Positions 15,463 to 24,671 are shown, counted from the first letter of the stretch. The stretch is DNA of 64,000 bases from Blastococcus tunisiensis (GCF_900112815.1 NZ_FOND01000016.1:1-64000), one strand, 5' to 3'. Notes: generated from the letters alone by a model not told the origin. A program made the numbers and translations.

Positions 15463-16310
15463 CCGACATCCCGACCCCGCGGCCGGCCGCCGGCGGCCCC
15501 GACACGATCGTCCTCGTCCACGGCTTCTGGGTGACCCCCCGCAGCTGGGAGAACTGGAAGGCGCACTACGAGGCCAAGGGCTACCGCGTCCTCACCCCCG
15601 GCTACCCCGGCTTCGAGGTGGAGGTCGAGGCGCTCAACGCCGACCCGGCCGTCATCGCGGAACTGACGCTCCCGACGATCATGGCGCACCTCGAGTCGGT
15701 CGTCGGGGCGCTGGAGAAGCCGCCGATCATCATCGGCCACTCGGCCGGCGGGACGCTGACCCAGCTGCTGCTCGACCGCGGCTACGGCGCGGTCGGGGTC
15801 ACCCTCAACTCCGCCCCCACCGAGGGCGTCCGGGTGCTCCCCCTGTCGCAGCTGAGATCGACGTTCGTCGCCTTCCGCAACCCGGCCAACCGGCACCGCG
15901 CCGTGGGGCTCTCGCCCGAGCAGTGGCAGTACGCCTTCACCAACACCTTCAGCGACGAGGAGTCGCGGGCCCTGTACGAGCGGTACCACGTGCCGGCGTC
16001 GGGCCGGATCCTGTGGGACTCGGTGCTGGCCAACTTCATGCCCGGCCCGCAGGACGCGGCCGTCGACTACGGCAAGGCCGACCGCGTGCCGCTGCTGTTC
16101 ATCTCCGGCGGCGAGGACCACATCATGCCGCCGAGCGTGCAGCGCTCGAACGCCACGCACTACACGTCCGGGGTCGTCGAGATCGAGGAGTACCCCGGGT
16201 ACGCCCACCTGCTGCCGGCCCAGGCGGGGTGGCCGGCGATCGCCGACCACGCGCTGGAGTGGGCGGTCGGTCATGCGGCTCCCGAGCGGCAGGCGGCCGG
16301 CCAGCAGTGA
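15459..16310 (+). CDS. Alpha/beta-hydrolase
   Basis: 283 aa. Oxyanion-loop HGFW (~21), nucleophile elbow GHSAGG with Ser95, acid in SGGEDHIMP (~215) and histidine in YPGYAHLLPAQ (~248) give the full catalytic triad. IVLVHGFW near the N-terminus with no signal peptide indicates a cytoplasmic enzyme, probably an esterase or lactonase-like hydrolase. It is the first full gene behind the 15-aa leader and overlaps the next gene by 4 bp. The divergent AraC gene is the likely regulator. Confidence 0.87.
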   Translation: MTDIPTPRPAAGGPDTIVLVHGFWVTPRSWENWKAHYEAKGYRVLTPGYPGFEVEVEALNADPAVIAELTLPTIMAHLESVVGALEKPPIIIGHSAGGTLTQLLLDRGYGAVGVTLNSAPTEGVRVLPLSQLRSTFVAFRNPANRHRAVGLSPEQWQYAFTNTFSDEESRALYERYHVPASGRILWDSVLANFMPGPQDAAVDYGKADRVPLLFISGGEDHIMPPSVQRSNATHYTSGVVEIEEYPGYAHLLPAQAGWPAIADHALEWAVGHAAPERQAAGQQ

Positions 16311-17098
16311 AGGACGTCCGGATCACCCACATCGGCGGGCCGACCGTGCTCGTCGAGGTGGGGGGCTGGCGGCTGCTCGTCGACCCGACCTTCGACGCCC
16401 CCGGCCGGAGGTACGCCTTCGGCTGGGGGACGTCGTCCCGGAAGCTCACCGGGCCGGCCGTCCCGGTGGCCGACGTGCTGCCGGTCGACGTCGTGCTGCT
16501 CAGCCACGACCACCACGCCGACAACCTCGACGAGGCCGGCCGGGCACTGCTGCCCGCTGCGGGCGTCGTGCTGACCACGAAGCCCGGCGCCGGCCGGCTC
16601 GGGGGTGCGGCCCGCGGGTTGCGCGCCGGGTCCCGGACCGAGCTGGCGGCGCCGGGGAGACCGACCATCGAGGTGACCGCCACCCCGGCGCGGCACGGGC
16701 CCCCGCTGAGCCGGCCGGTGGCCGGTGCCGTCATCGGCTTCGCCCTCCGCTGGGACGGTCAGGACGCCGGCGTCCTGTGGATCTCCGGGGACACGGTGCT
16801 CTTCCGCGGCGTCCGCGAGGTGGCCGAGCGGCTCGACGTGGACACCGCGCTGCTGCACCTGGGGGGCGTCCGCTTCCCGGTGACCGGGCCGCTGCGCTAC
16901 TCGATGACCGCGCGCCAGGCGGTGCGGTTGTGCGAGGTGCTCCGGCCGCGGACGGTGATCCCGGTCCACTACGAGGGCTGGTCGCACTTCCGGCAGGGGC
17001 GTGCCGCGATCGAGGCCGAGTTCGACCGCGCACCGGCCGACGTCAGGGCGCTCCTGCACTGGTTGCCGCTGGGAGTGCCGGCCGAACCGGCCGGCTGA
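16307..17098 (+). CDS. MBL-fold metallo-hydrolase
   Basis: 263 aa from GTG 16307, which overlaps the hydrolase stop. Metal-binding SHDHHADN (~66-73) is the HxHxDH-type motif; later ligand regions are ATPARHG (~125), WISGDTVLF (~160) and IPVHYEGWSHF (~220). ITHIGGPTVLVEVGGWRLLVDP at the N-terminus matches UlaG-like/NAPE-PLD-like members. It probably cleaves a phosphodiester, lactone or ester; substrate unknown. The stop codon lies inside the stem of the following terminator hairpin. Confidence 0.87.
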   Translation: MKDVRITHIGGPTVLVEVGGWRLLVDPTFDAPGRRYAFGWGTSSRKLTGPAVPVADVLPVDVVLLSHDHHADNLDEAGRALLPAAGVVLTTKPGAGRLGGAARGLRAGSRTELAAPGRPTIEVTATPARHGPPLSRPVAGAVIGFALRWDGQDAGVLWISGDTVLFRGVREVAERLDVDTALLHLGGVRFPVTGPLRYSMTARQAVRLCEVLRPRTVIPVHYEGWSHFRQGRAAIEAEFDRAPADVRALLHWLPLGVPAEPAG

Positions 17099-17123
17099 TC
17101 CGGCGGGGTGCCCCGCCGGATCA
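17096..17123. terminator. 13-bp perfect terminator hairpin
   Basis: TGATCCGGCGGGG and CCCCGCCGGATCA face each other with a 2-nt loop. The stem includes the MBL stop codon, and the hairpin lies 22 bp before the convergent 78-aa gene end, so it can act on both strands. Confidence 0.75.
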
Positions 17124-17144
17124 GACGGCGGGGTCCCTGCCGGC

Positions 17145-17381
17145 TCAGCCGCCGCGCTCGACCTCGGCCTGGGTGATGCCGCGCAGGGCCGTCAGCAGCG
17201 CCTCGTCGGAGGTGTCCCCGCGCTCCACCGCCTCCCGGGCCGGGGCCGGGAGGAGCGCGAGGTCGACGGTGTTGAGCCACGCGACGTCGGTCCCGTTCTG
17301 CCGCCCGACCTGCAGGCCGTCGCCGTCGCGCCGGAGGACGTACTGCTCGCTGTCGATCCTGATCGTCATGTCGTCGGTCAT
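17145..17381 (-). CDS. Conserved small hypothetical protein
   Basis: 78 aa: an N-terminal beta-rich part (MTIRIDSEQYVLRRDGDGLQVGRQNGTDVAWL) then helices with an acidic tail. No cysteines, signal or membrane helix. No family recognised. Divergent from cutA with a 64-bp shared promoter region. Confidence 0.6.
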   Translation of the reverse strand: MTDDMTIRIDSEQYVLRRDGDGLQVGRQNGTDVAWLNTVDLALLPAPAREAVERGDTSDEALLTALRGITQAEVERGG

Positions 17382-17445
17382 GCCCGGCCCCTACCCGCGG
17401 GGACGGCGGTTCCACGCGCCGGCGCGGAACGGCGAGGATGACGGC

Positions 17446-17772
17446 GTGGACGAGGAGTGCTGCGAGGTCGTGGTGACCGCGGCCGACGGCGACTGGCTGG
17501 CCGGCCTCACCCGCACGCTGGTGGCCGAACGGCTCGCCGCGTGCGGTCACCTGCTGGACCCGGTCCGGTCGGTCTACCGCTGGCAGGGCGCGATCGAGGA
17601 CGAGCCCGAGGCGCGGGTGGCACTGCACACCCGGCTGGCGCTGGTGCCGGCGATCACCGCCCGCGTCGAGGAGTTGCACCCCTACGACGTCCCGTGCGTG
17701 ATCGCGCTGCCGGTGGTGGGCGGCAACCCGGCCTACCTGGCCTGGGTGGCGGCGGAGACCCGCGACCCCTGA
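17446..17772 (+). CDS. cutA: CutA1-type divalent-ion tolerance protein
   Basis: 108 aa, the normal CutA1 length. Signature segments are VAERLAACGHLLDPVRSVYRWQG, EARVALHTR and ELHPYDVPCVIALPVVGGNPAYLAWV. CutA1 forms trimers; its link to metal tolerance is weakly defined. GTG 17446 follows a GAGGAT hexamer by 6 nt, so the message is probably leaderless; no Shine-Dalgarno is seen. Confidence 0.88.
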   Translation: MDEECCEVVVTAADGDWLAGLTRTLVAERLAACGHLLDPVRSVYRWQGAIEDEPEARVALHTRLALVPAITARVEELHPYDVPCVIALPVVGGNPAYLAWVAAETRDP

Positions 17773-17904
17773 TCCTGGAACGGGATCGGCCTCATCCTTT
17801 CGGGCAGGTGCACAGGTGCCCGGCATGCGGCCGGGCCCGTGGCTGCCGATGGCTCCCGGAAGGGGACGTCACGGACGACGGACCCGCCGGTGGGGGGAGG
17901 GAAC

Positions 17905-19668
17905 GTGCGAGAGGTACCCGGACGCGCGGCGCTGCCCTCCGACGCGCCCGCCCCGGGCGATCCCGAGGTGGATGCGGTCCTGGTGCACGCCGTGCTCGAC
18001 GCGCTGCCCTCGCCCACCGTCCTGCTCGACCCGGACGGGATCATCGTCCTGACCAACCAGATCTGGACCGTCGCCGGCGAGGAGCGGGGCAACGTGATCC
18101 CGCCCGGGGCCGACTACTACGCGGCGGCGACCGCGGTGAACGGGGACGCCGAGGGCCGGGCCCTCGTCCGGTCGCTGCGCGCACTGGCCCGCGGGGCGTG
18201 CGAGTCGGTCGCCGTGGACCGGGAGGTGCCCAACCCCCTGGACGCCCAGCAGCGGTGGTACCACGTGCAGGCCAGGCGGGTGGGCACCCGCGGGCACGTG
18301 GTGGTCACGCACACCGACGTCTCCGCCCGTGTGCTGGCCGAGCGCACCTCGCTCTGGCAGGCCCGGCACGACCACCTGACCGAGCTCCCCAACCGTGCCC
18401 ACCTGCACGAGCTCATCGACGCCGAGCTGAGCCGTCCCGGCCCCGTGCCGCTGGCCGTGCTGTTCCTGGACGTCGACGGGTTCAAGGACGTCAACGACTC
18501 ACTCGGCCACGACGTCGGCGACGACCTGCTCCGCCAGCTCGCCGTGCGGCTGTCGGAGTGCACCCGCACCGGCGACACCGTCGGGCGGCTCGGCGGCGAC
18601 GAGTTCGTGGTGATCGGCCGCGACTGCGACGCCGCCGGCGCCGGCGTCCTCGCCCAACGGTTCCACGACGCGTTCGACACCCCGTTCGTCCTCCGCGGGC
18701 GGACCGCACGGCTCACCGCGAGCATCGGCGTCGCGACCAGCGACGGAACGGATCCGGGAGTGCGGTCCACCGACCTCGTGCGGGACGCCGACCTGGCGAT
18801 GTACGCGGCCAAGGCCGGTGGCCGCAACCGGGTCGAGGCGTTCACCCCCGAGCTGCGCATCGCGGCCGAGCAGAAGGCCACCCTGGCCGGCGAGCTCCTC
18901 CGGGCCATCGAGCGCGGGGAGCTCGTCCTGCACTACCAGCCGGTCCTGCAGCTGCCCTCGCGCCGGTGCACCGGCGTGGAGGCGCTGGTCCGCTGGCAGC
19001 ACCCCGAGCGCGGCCTCCTGCCGCCGTGCGACTTCCTCCCCACCGCCGAGCAGCACGACCTGATGACGCCGCTGGCCCGGTGGGTGCTGCGCGAGGCGAC
19101 GCGGCAGGCGGCCGCCTGGCGCGACGCCGGGCTGGCCCTGGTCGCCGGCGTCAACATCAACGCGACGCACTTCTCGACCGGCACGCTCGTGGACGACGTG
19201 ATGGACGCGCTCGACGCCGCCGGACTCGACCCGAGCCAGCTGATCGTCGAGGTGACCGAGACGTCGGTCGCGGACGACCCCGAGCGGGCCGTCGCGCAGT
19301 GCGCCCAGCTGCGGCGGCGCGGTGTCGAGGTCGCCATCGACGACTTCGGCAGCGGGTTCTCCTCACTGAGCCAGCTGGTCACCCTGCCCACCGGCATCCT
19401 CAAGATCGACCGCAGCCTGGTGGCCTTCCCCGACGGTCGGCGGGAGCAGACGGCGGCCGCGATCGCCGCGGTCGTCGCGCTGGGGAAGGCCTGCGGCATC
19501 CGCAGCCTGGCCGAGGGGGTGGAGACGGCCGAGCAGCTCGAGCTGGCCGCCGACCTCGGCTGCAGCTTCGCGCAGGGCTTCCACATCGCCCGGCCGATGC
19601 CCGCCGACGAGCTGGCGGCCTGGGCGGCGCGCGGCGTCCCGCTCGGGGGGACGACCGTCCTCGCCTGA
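17905..19668 (+). CDS. GGDEF-EAL cyclic-di-GMP protein with N-terminal sensor
   Basis: 587 aa. Residues ~25-150 form a PAS-like region (LDALPSPTVLLDPDGIIVLTNQ). A GGDEF domain follows with the exact GGDEF signature at 230-234 and a product-inhibition site RTGD at 221-224, five residues before it. The EAL domain begins with EAL at 359-361 and keeps NINATHF, VEVTET, DDFGSG, LKIDRS and AEGVE motifs. Both synthase and phosphodiesterase catalytic residues therefore look intact, so activity in either direction is possible. GTG 17905 is preferred because GGAGGG lies right before it; an earlier GTG at 17839 lacks this. No membrane segment, so soluble. Confidence 0.92.
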   Translation: MREVPGRAALPSDAPAPGDPEVDAVLVHAVLDALPSPTVLLDPDGIIVLTNQIWTVAGEERGNVIPPGADYYAAATAVNGDAEGRALVRSLRALARGACESVAVDREVPNPLDAQQRWYHVQARRVGTRGHVVVTHTDVSARVLAERTSLWQARHDHLTELPNRAHLHELIDAELSRPGPVPLAVLFLDVDGFKDVNDSLGHDVGDDLLRQLAVRLSECTRTGDTVGRLGGDEFVVIGRDCDAAGAGVLAQRFHDAFDTPFVLRGRTARLTASIGVATSDGTDPGVRSTDLVRDADLAMYAAKAGGRNRVEAFTPELRIAAEQKATLAGELLRAIERGELVLHYQPVLQLPSRRCTGVEALVRWQHPERGLLPPCDFLPTAEQHDLMTPLARWVLREATRQAAAWRDAGLALVAGVNINATHFSTGTLVDDVMDALDAAGLDPSQLIVEVTETSVADDPERAVAQCAQLRRRGVEVAIDDFGSGFSSLSQLVTLPTGILKIDRSLVAFPDGRREQTAAAIAAVVALGKACGIRSLAEGVETAEQLELAADLGCSFAQGFHIARPMPADELAAWAARGVPLGGTTVLA

Positions 19669-19678
19669 TCGGTCCGCG

Positions 19679-19966
19679 TCAGCCCGGCTCGCCGCGCGCC
19701 TTGCGCCGCACGATCACCACGATGTCGACCACGGCGACCGCCCCCAGCACCAGCAGCGCGACGCCCGGCCACGCGGGCAGGTCGGTCGCCAGCCAGGCGA
19801 TCCCGCCGGCGACGCTGACGACGAGTCCGAAGACGGCGAGCACCAGCCGGAGCGTGAGCGCGGACTGGGCCGGTCGCGCGCCGCCGATGCCGGCCGTGGG
19901 GTCGTGGTGGTCGGGCAGGCCGCGCGCGTAGTCGGCCCGTGTCCTGGGCTTTCGTGGATCACTCAT
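19679..19966 (-). CDS. Small two-helix membrane protein (DUF6343-like)
   Basis: 95 aa: a hydrophilic basic N-terminus ([15 protein letters not shown]) then [24 protein letters not shown] and [21 protein letters not shown] as two membrane helices and a basic tail. It resembles the small DUF6343 proteins of actinobacteria, of unknown function; assignment is tentative. Divergent from prfB with only 46 bp between starts. Confidence 0.65.
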   Translation of the reverse strand: MSDPRKPRTRADYARGLPDHHDPTAGIGGARPAQSALTLRLVLAVFGLVVSVAGGIAWLATDLPAWPGVALLVLGAVAVVDIVVIVRRKARGEPG

Positions 19967-19998
19967 GCCACGGGTGCCTACCCCTTCCCGGTGCCCAC

Positions 19999-20004
19999 TA
20001 CCCT
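19999..20004 (+). promoter_or_regulatory. -10 element of leaderless prfB
   Basis: TACCCT ends 8 nt before GTG 20013, placing the transcription start at or next to the start codon. No Shine-Dalgarno is present, so a leaderless mRNA is likely. Confidence 0.55.
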
Positions 20005-20012
20005 GGCTAGAC

Positions 20013-21125
20013 GTGGCTGCCGACTTCGCCGTCGTACTCGACGAGCTCAACACGACCCTGAAGTCGATCGAGGCCGTCCTGCGCATCGACGACATGCGCA
20101 ACGAGATCGCCGACCTGGAGCAGCAGGCCGCCGCCCCCGATCTCTGGAACGACGTCGAGGCGGCCCAGGCGCTCACCTCCCGGCTGTCCTACCTGCAGGG
20201 GGACCTGCGGCGGGTGGAGGAGCTGCGCAGCCGCCTCGACGACGTCGCGCTCATGCACGAGATGGCGGAGGAGGAGGGCGACGAGGCCACGACGGCCGAG
20301 ACCGAGCGGGAGCTCGCCAGCATCCGCGCCGTCATCGACGAGCTCGAGGTCCGCACCCTGCTCAACGGGGAGTACGACTCCCGCGAGGCCCTGGTCACCA
20401 TCCGGTCGGAGGCCGGCGGCGTCGACGCCGCCGACTTCGCCGAGATGCTCATGCGGATGTACCTGCGCTGGGCCGAGCGGCACAAGTACCCCACCGAGGT
20501 CTACGACGTCAGCTACGCCGAGGAGGCCGGCATCAAGTCGGCGACCTTCGCCGTCAAGGTGCCCTACGCCTACGGCACGCTGTCGGTGGAGCAGGGCACG
20601 CACCGGCTGGTGCGCATCTCGCCCTTCGACAACCAGGGCCGCCGCCAGACCTCGTTCGCCGGCGTCGAGGTGCTGCCGGTGGTCGAGCAGACCGACCACG
20701 TGGACATCCCCGAGAACGAGATCCGGGTCGACGTCTTCCGGTCGTCCGGGCCCGGTGGGCAGAGCGTCAACACGACCGACTCCGCCGTCCGGATGACCCA
20801 CATCCCGACCGGCATCGTGGTGTCCTGCCAGAACGAGAAGAGCCAGATCCAGAACCGGGCCGCCGCGCTGCGGGTGCTGCAGGCCCGGCTGCTCGTCGTC
20901 CGCCAGCAGGAGCAGAAGGCGGAGATGGACGCGCTCAAGGGGGAGGGCAGCAGCTGGGGCAACCAGATGCGCTCCTACGTGCTGCACCCGTACCAGATGG
21001 TCAAGGACCTGCGCACCGAGCAGGAGACCGGGAACACCGCCTCCGTTCTCGACGGGGACATCGACTCCTTCATCGAGGCCGGGATCCGCTGGCGCCGTCA
21101 GCAGGAGACCGTCGACGCCGGCTGA
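20013..21125 (+). CDS. prfB: Peptide chain release factor 2
   Basis: 370 aa. The RF2-type codon-recognition tripeptide SPF is seen in [15 protein letters not shown], and the peptidyl-tRNA hydrolysis motif GGQ in [23 protein letters not shown]. It recognises UGA and UAA. The frame is continuous, with no internal stop or programmed +1 frameshift of the enterobacterial type. GTG 20013 fits the conserved N-terminus ([22 protein letters not shown]) and the leaderless -10. It is first in the prfB-ftsE-ftsX-smpB order common in actinobacteria. Confidence 0.96.
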   Translation: MAADFAVVLDELNTTLKSIEAVLRIDDMRNEIADLEQQAAAPDLWNDVEAAQALTSRLSYLQGDLRRVEELRSRLDDVALMHEMAEEEGDEATTAETERELASIRAVIDELEVRTLLNGEYDSREALVTIRSEAGGVDAADFAEMLMRMYLRWAERHKYPTEVYDVSYAEEAGIKSATFAVKVPYAYGTLSVEQGTHRLVRISPFDNQGRRQTSFAGVEVLPVVEQTDHVDIPENEIRVDVFRSSGPGGQSVNTTDSAVRMTHIPTGIVVSCQNEKSQIQNRAAALRVLQARLLVVRQQEQKAEMDALKGEGSSWGNQMRSYVLHPYQMVKDLRTEQETGNTASVLDGDIDSFIEAGIRWRRQQETVDAG

Positions 21126-21128
21126 CAG

Positions 21129-21150
21129 CCGCCGGAGGCATCGCCGGCGG
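21129..21150 (+). terminator. Hairpin directly after prfB
   Basis: CCGCCGG and CCGGCGG (7 bp) face each other around an 8-nt loop, beginning 4 nt after the prfB stop. A second, fully palindromic 18-mer (GACTGCGGCGCCGCAGTC) follows at 21181-21198. Together they likely end prfB transcription. Confidence 0.5.
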
Positions 21151-21370
21151 ACAGCCACGGGAGCATCGCAGCGGGGAGCGGACTGCGGCGCCGCAGTCGG
21201 CCGGAGACATCACCGGCTGAGAAAGGACTGTGAGTCTGGCGGGACCGATCCGAGCCGGACGCGACCGTCCGTAATGGCTCACCGGGGAGTTCACCGAGCC
21301 TGGTGACGCAGCGCGACAACGAGTCGCGCGCGTTCCGTGGCGTCCGGGCCGTCGAGGGGCTCGGGGCAGG

Positions 21371-21376
21371 TACCGT
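21371..21376 (+). promoter_or_regulatory. -10 element of leaderless ftsE
   Basis: TACCGT, 8 nt before GTG 21385, with no Shine-Dalgarno between. Same spacing as at prfB. Confidence 0.55.
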
Positions 21377-21384
21377 GGCGCCTC

Positions 21385-22074
21385 GTGATCGAACTGCAAC
21401 ACGTCACCAAGCTCTACCCGGCCAGTGGCCGGCCGGCTCTCGACGACGTGTCCACCGAGATCGACAAGGGCGAGTTCGTCTTCCTCATCGGGTCCTCCGG
21501 TTCCGGGAAGTCGACGTTCCTCCGGCTGCTGCTGAAGGAGGACACCCCGACCTCGGGCACGATCAGCGTGAACGGCAAGGTCCTCAACACGATGAGCAAG
21601 TGGCAGGTGCCCAAGCTGCGCCGCACCATGGGCTGCGTCTTCCAGGACTTCCGCCTGCTCCGCGATCGCACGGTGGCCCAGAACGTCGCCTTCGCGCTCG
21701 AGGTCATCAACAAGCCGCAGCGCACGATCAAGCGGGTCGTGCCCGAGGTGCTGGAGATGGTCGGCCTCGAGGGCAAGGCGCACCGGCTGCCCAGCGAGCT
21801 CTCCGGTGGTGAGCAGCAGCGGGTGGCCATCGCCCGCGCGTTCGTCAACCGTCCGCTGGTGCTGTTGGCCGACGAGCCGACGGGGAACCTCGACCCGGAG
21901 ACGAGCGAGGGGATCATGCTGCTGCTCGAGCGGATCAACCGCACCGGCACCACGGTGATCATGGCGACGCACGACTACCACATCGTGGACTCCATGCGGC
22001 GCCGCGTCATCGAGCTCAACGGGGGCGTCCTCACCCGCGACCAGTCGCGCGGCGTGTACGGGGTCGGCCGCTAG
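21385..22074 (+). CDS. ftsE: Cell-division ATP-binding protein FtsE
   Basis: 229 aa ABC ATPase. Walker [10 protein letters not shown] (~39), Q-loop VFQDFRLL (~88), signature [14 protein letters not shown] (~139), Walker [15 protein letters not shown] (~160) and H-loop ATHDYHIVD are complete. FtsE with FtsX forms the divisome transporter-like complex that activates peptidoglycan hydrolases. GTG 21385 begins the conserved [12 protein letters not shown]; a start at 21337 would add residues foreign to the family. It lies 53 bp upstream of ftsX. Confidence 0.96.
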   Translation: MIELQHVTKLYPASGRPALDDVSTEIDKGEFVFLIGSSGSGKSTFLRLLLKEDTPTSGTISVNGKVLNTMSKWQVPKLRRTMGCVFQDFRLLRDRTVAQNVAFALEVINKPQRTIKRVVPEVLEMVGLEGKAHRLPSELSGGEQQRVAIARAFVNRPLVLLADEPTGNLDPETSEGIMLLLERINRTGTTVIMATHDYHIVDSMRRRVIELNGGVLTRDQSRGVYGVGR

Positions 22075-22127
22075 CCCGGCGGCCGCCCCCGCACCGCCCT
22101 ACTGCTGAACTCCACGACAGGGAATCC

Positions 22128-23012
22128 ATGCGCGTCAACTTCGTCCTCTCCGAGGTGGCCACCGGGCTGCGTCGCAACCTGACCATGACGGTCGCGATGA
22201 TCCTGACCACGGCCATCTCGCTCGGGCTGATGGGCACCGGTCTCCTCATCGCCTCGATGATCAGCGAGATGAAGGAGATCTACTACGACAAGGTGCAGGT
22301 CTCCATCTTCCTGGCCGACGGTGTCACCGACGAGCAGCGGACGGCCATCGAGGCGGAGCTGGAGTCCTCGCCGGAGGTGAAGAGCTTCCTGTACGAGTCG
22401 AAGGAGGAAGCGTACGAGCGCTTCCAGCAGCAGTTCAGCCAGCAGCCGGAGCTGGTCGAGAACACCCCGCCGGACGCGCTGCCGGAGAGCTTCCGCGTCG
22501 AGCTGGTCAACCCCGAGCGCTACGCGGTCATCGCCTCCGAGTTCCCCAACGGGGAGAACGGCGTCGACAAGGTGGCCGACGAGGGCGACTTCCTCGACCG
22601 GTTGTTCGGCCTGCTGAACGGCGCACGGAACGCGACGATCGCCGTGGCGGTGGTCCAGGCGCTGGCGGCGCTGCTGCTGATCTCGAACACCATCCAGTTG
22701 GCGGCCTTCAACCGGCGCAACGAAACCAACATCATGCGGCTGGTCGGCGCCTCTCGCTGGTACACCCAGCTGCCCTTCATCCTCGAGGCCGCGCTCGCCG
22801 GGCTGGTGGGCGGGCTGCTCGCCGTCGGCGGGCTGGTCCTCACCAAGGTGCTCTTCGTCGACCGGACGCTGGCCGGGCCGATCAAGGCCGGGATCATCAC
22901 CGGCATCGACTGGGGCGACATCGTCCTCGTCGGTGGGGTCATCACCGCGGCCGGCGTGGCCCTGGCCGGCATCGCCTCCTACGTCACCCTGCGGCTCTAC
23001 GTCCGCCTGTAG
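22128..23012 (+). CDS. ftsX: Cell-division membrane protein FtsX
   Basis: 294 aa. One N-terminal membrane helix (~20-45), an extracellular domain (~50-165, VSIFLADGVTDEQRTAIEAEL), then three helices (~170-290) around FNRRNETNIMRLVGASRWYTQLPFILEA, the conserved FtsX cytoplasmic loop. It transmits ATP-driven changes of FtsE to cell-wall hydrolases outside. AGGGAA precedes ATG 22128. Followed by an inverted repeat and smpB. Confidence 0.95.
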   Translation: MRVNFVLSEVATGLRRNLTMTVAMILTTAISLGLMGTGLLIASMISEMKEIYYDKVQVSIFLADGVTDEQRTAIEAELESSPEVKSFLYESKEEAYERFQQQFSQQPELVENTPPDALPESFRVELVNPERYAVIASEFPNGENGVDKVADEGDFLDRLFGLLNGARNATIAVAVVQALAALLLISNTIQLAAFNRRNETNIMRLVGASRWYTQLPFILEAALAGLVGGLLAVGGLVLTKVLFVDRTLAGPIKAGIITGIDWGDIVLVGGVITAAGVALAGIASYVTLRLYVRL

Positions 23013-23026
23013 CCCCAGCGCCCGCC

Positions 23027-23086
23027 ACGATCATGGAGCGGGAACCACCCGAACGTCCCTCGGCGTGGTCACCGCTCCATGATCGT
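23027..23086. terminator. 15-bp perfect inverted repeat after ftsX
   Basis: ACGATCATGGAGCGG (23027-23041) and its exact complement (23072-23086) bracket 30 nt. It lies 15 bp after the ftsX stop and 28 bp before smpB, and probably separates the two transcripts. Confidence 0.55.
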
Positions 23087-23102
23087 CGGGCGCGATGCCA
23101 CG

Positions 23103-23108
23103 TAACCT
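23103..23108 (+). promoter_or_regulatory. -10 element of leaderless smpB
   Basis: TAACCT, 6 nt before ATG 23115; no Shine-Dalgarno. Confidence 0.5.
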
Positions 23109-23114
23109 GGGGTC

Positions 23115-23591
23115 ATGCCGCGAGAGACCGGGCGCAAGCTCATCGCCCAGAACAAGAAGGCGCGGCACGACTACTCGATCCTCGACACCTACGAGGTCGG
23201 CCTCGCGCTGACCGGCACCGAGGTGAAGAGCCTCCGTGCCGGCCGTGCCTCGCTCGTCGACGGGTTCGCCTCGATCGACGACGGCGAGGTGTGGCTGCAG
23301 CACGTCCACATCCCCGAGTACACGCAGGGCACCTGGACCAACCACGCCCCGCGGCGCAAGCGCAAGGTGCTCATGCACCGCGCCGAGATCGACAAACTGC
23401 TCGGCAAGATCAAGGAGGGCGGGCTGACGCTCGTCCCGCTCGACCTGTACTTCAAGGACGGCAAGGTCAAGGCCACCCTGGCCCTCGCAAAGGGCAAGAA
23501 GTCCTACGACAAGCGGCAGGACCTCGCCGAGCGCGACTCGCGCCGCGAGATGCAGAAGGCGTTCGGCCGGTACGTGAAGGGCCGGCGCTGA
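23115..23591 (+). CDS. smpB: SsrA-binding protein SmpB
   Basis: 158 aa, normal length. [55 protein letters not shown] and [24 protein letters not shown] are the SmpB OB-fold signature; the basic C-terminal tail ([18 protein letters not shown]) enters the ribosomal mRNA channel. It carries tmRNA to stalled ribosomes. Its RNA partner ssrA lies at 32219, not next door as in many relatives. Confidence 0.96.
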   Translation: MPRETGRKLIAQNKKARHDYSILDTYEVGLALTGTEVKSLRAGRASLVDGFASIDDGEVWLQHVHIPEYTQGTWTNHAPRRKRKVLMHRAEIDKLLGKIKEGGLTLVPLDLYFKDGKVKATLALAKGKKSYDKRQDLAERDSRREMQKAFGRYVKGRR

Positions 23592-23697
23592 CGGCTGCCG
23601 CCTGAGCGGCGCGGGTACCGCGCCGCACCGCGGTCTCGGCCTCCGCACCGCGGTACCCGTCCACGGGGTCCCGCGAGCCCGCCGTCGCCCACCCGCA

Positions 23698-23703
23698 TAC
23701 GGT
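23698..23703 (+). promoter_or_regulatory. -10 element before the oxidoreductase
   Basis: TACGGT, 7 nt before ATG 23711. It overlaps an alternative GTG start at 23702, so it argues for the ATG. Confidence 0.5.
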
Positions 23704-23710
23704 GACCGAC

Positions 23711-24649
23711 ATGCGCGGGATGGCCTACGACCGGTTCGGGGACGACGACGTCCTGCAGGTGCGCGACGACCTGCCCGACCCGCCCGTGGGCCCGGACACG
23801 GTCCTGGTCCGCGTGCACGCCGCGGGGGTCAACCCGGTCGACGTCAAGATCCGGGAGGGTGCGCTCGCCGGCGCCTACCCGCACCACTTCCCGATCGTCC
23901 CGGGCTGGGAGGTCGCGGGCGTCGTGGAGGCGGCAGGGCCGGCGGTCGTCGACTTCGCCCCCGGTGACGAGGTGTTCGGCTACGTCCGCCGCGACGACGT
24001 CCAGTGGGGGACGACGGCCGAGTTCGTGCCGGCGCCGCAGCGCTGCCTGGCGCACAAGCCCGAGTCGCTGTCCTTCGCCGAGGCCGGCGCGCTGCCGCTC
24101 GCCGGGCTGACCGCCTACCAGGCGCTGGCCGAGTACCTCGACGTCGCCGAGGGGGACCGGGTGCTGATCACCCGCGGTTCGGGCGGCGTCGGGACGTTCG
24201 CCGTCCAGATCGCCGTGGCCCTGGGCGCCCACGTGGTGACGACGGCGAGCCCGCGCAACCACGACTTCCTCCGGTCGCTGGGCGCGGCGGAGATCTACGA
24301 CTACTCCGCCGGACCGATCAGCGGTCAGCTCGCCGACCCGGTGGACGCCCTGCTCGACCTCGTCGGCGGCGAGACCATGACCGACGCGATCTCCACCGTG
24401 CGTCCGCCCGGCTCCCGCGGGGTGCGGATGGTGTCGGTCGTCGACCCGACGATGCGCGACCACGACGGCGCGTACCTCTTCGTCCGCCCCGACGGTCATG
24501 ACCTCGGCGAACTGGCCCGCATGGCCGACGCCGGTCAGCTCCGGGTGCCCATCGCGAAGGCGTTCCCCCTGGAGCGGACCGCCGAGGCGCACCGCCTGGT
24601 CGCGGACGGGCACGTGCGCGGCAAGGTCGTCGTCACGCTGGGCTCGTGA
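23711..24649 (+). CDS. NADPH:quinone reductase-type zinc-free dehydrogenase
   Basis: 312 aa medium-chain dehydrogenase. The N-terminal GroES-like domain has VHAAGVNPVDVKIREG and the GWEVAGVVEAAG motif; the nucleotide-binding domain has ITRGSGGVGTFAVQIAVALGAHV (~155-178). Zinc-ligand cysteines are absent, as in quinone oxidoreductase-type members. It reduces quinones or activated alkenes with NADPH. The promoter position selects ATG 23711. The next gene begins 22 bp downstream, so co-transcription is likely. Confidence 0.87.
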   Translation: MRGMAYDRFGDDDVLQVRDDLPDPPVGPDTVLVRVHAAGVNPVDVKIREGALAGAYPHHFPIVPGWEVAGVVEAAGPAVVDFAPGDEVFGYVRRDDVQWGTTAEFVPAPQRCLAHKPESLSFAEAGALPLAGLTAYQALAEYLDVAEGDRVLITRGSGGVGTFAVQIAVALGAHVVTTASPRNHDFLRSLGAAEIYDYSAGPISGQLADPVDALLDLVGGETMTDAISTVRPPGSRGVRMVSVVDPTMRDHDGAYLFVRPDGHDLGELARMADAGQLRVPIAKAFPLERTAEAHRLVADGHVRGKVVVTLGS

Positions 24650-24671
24650 CCATGGACATCGTCACCCTCCG

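Noticed and set aside
20013-20130. Programmed +1 frameshift in prfB
   Set aside because: The frame is continuous from GTG 20013 with no internal stop, so no frameshift is needed.
20007-21158. Large minus-strand frame opposite prfB
   Set aside because: Typical mirror frame of a GC-rich gene; prfB is certain on the plus strand.
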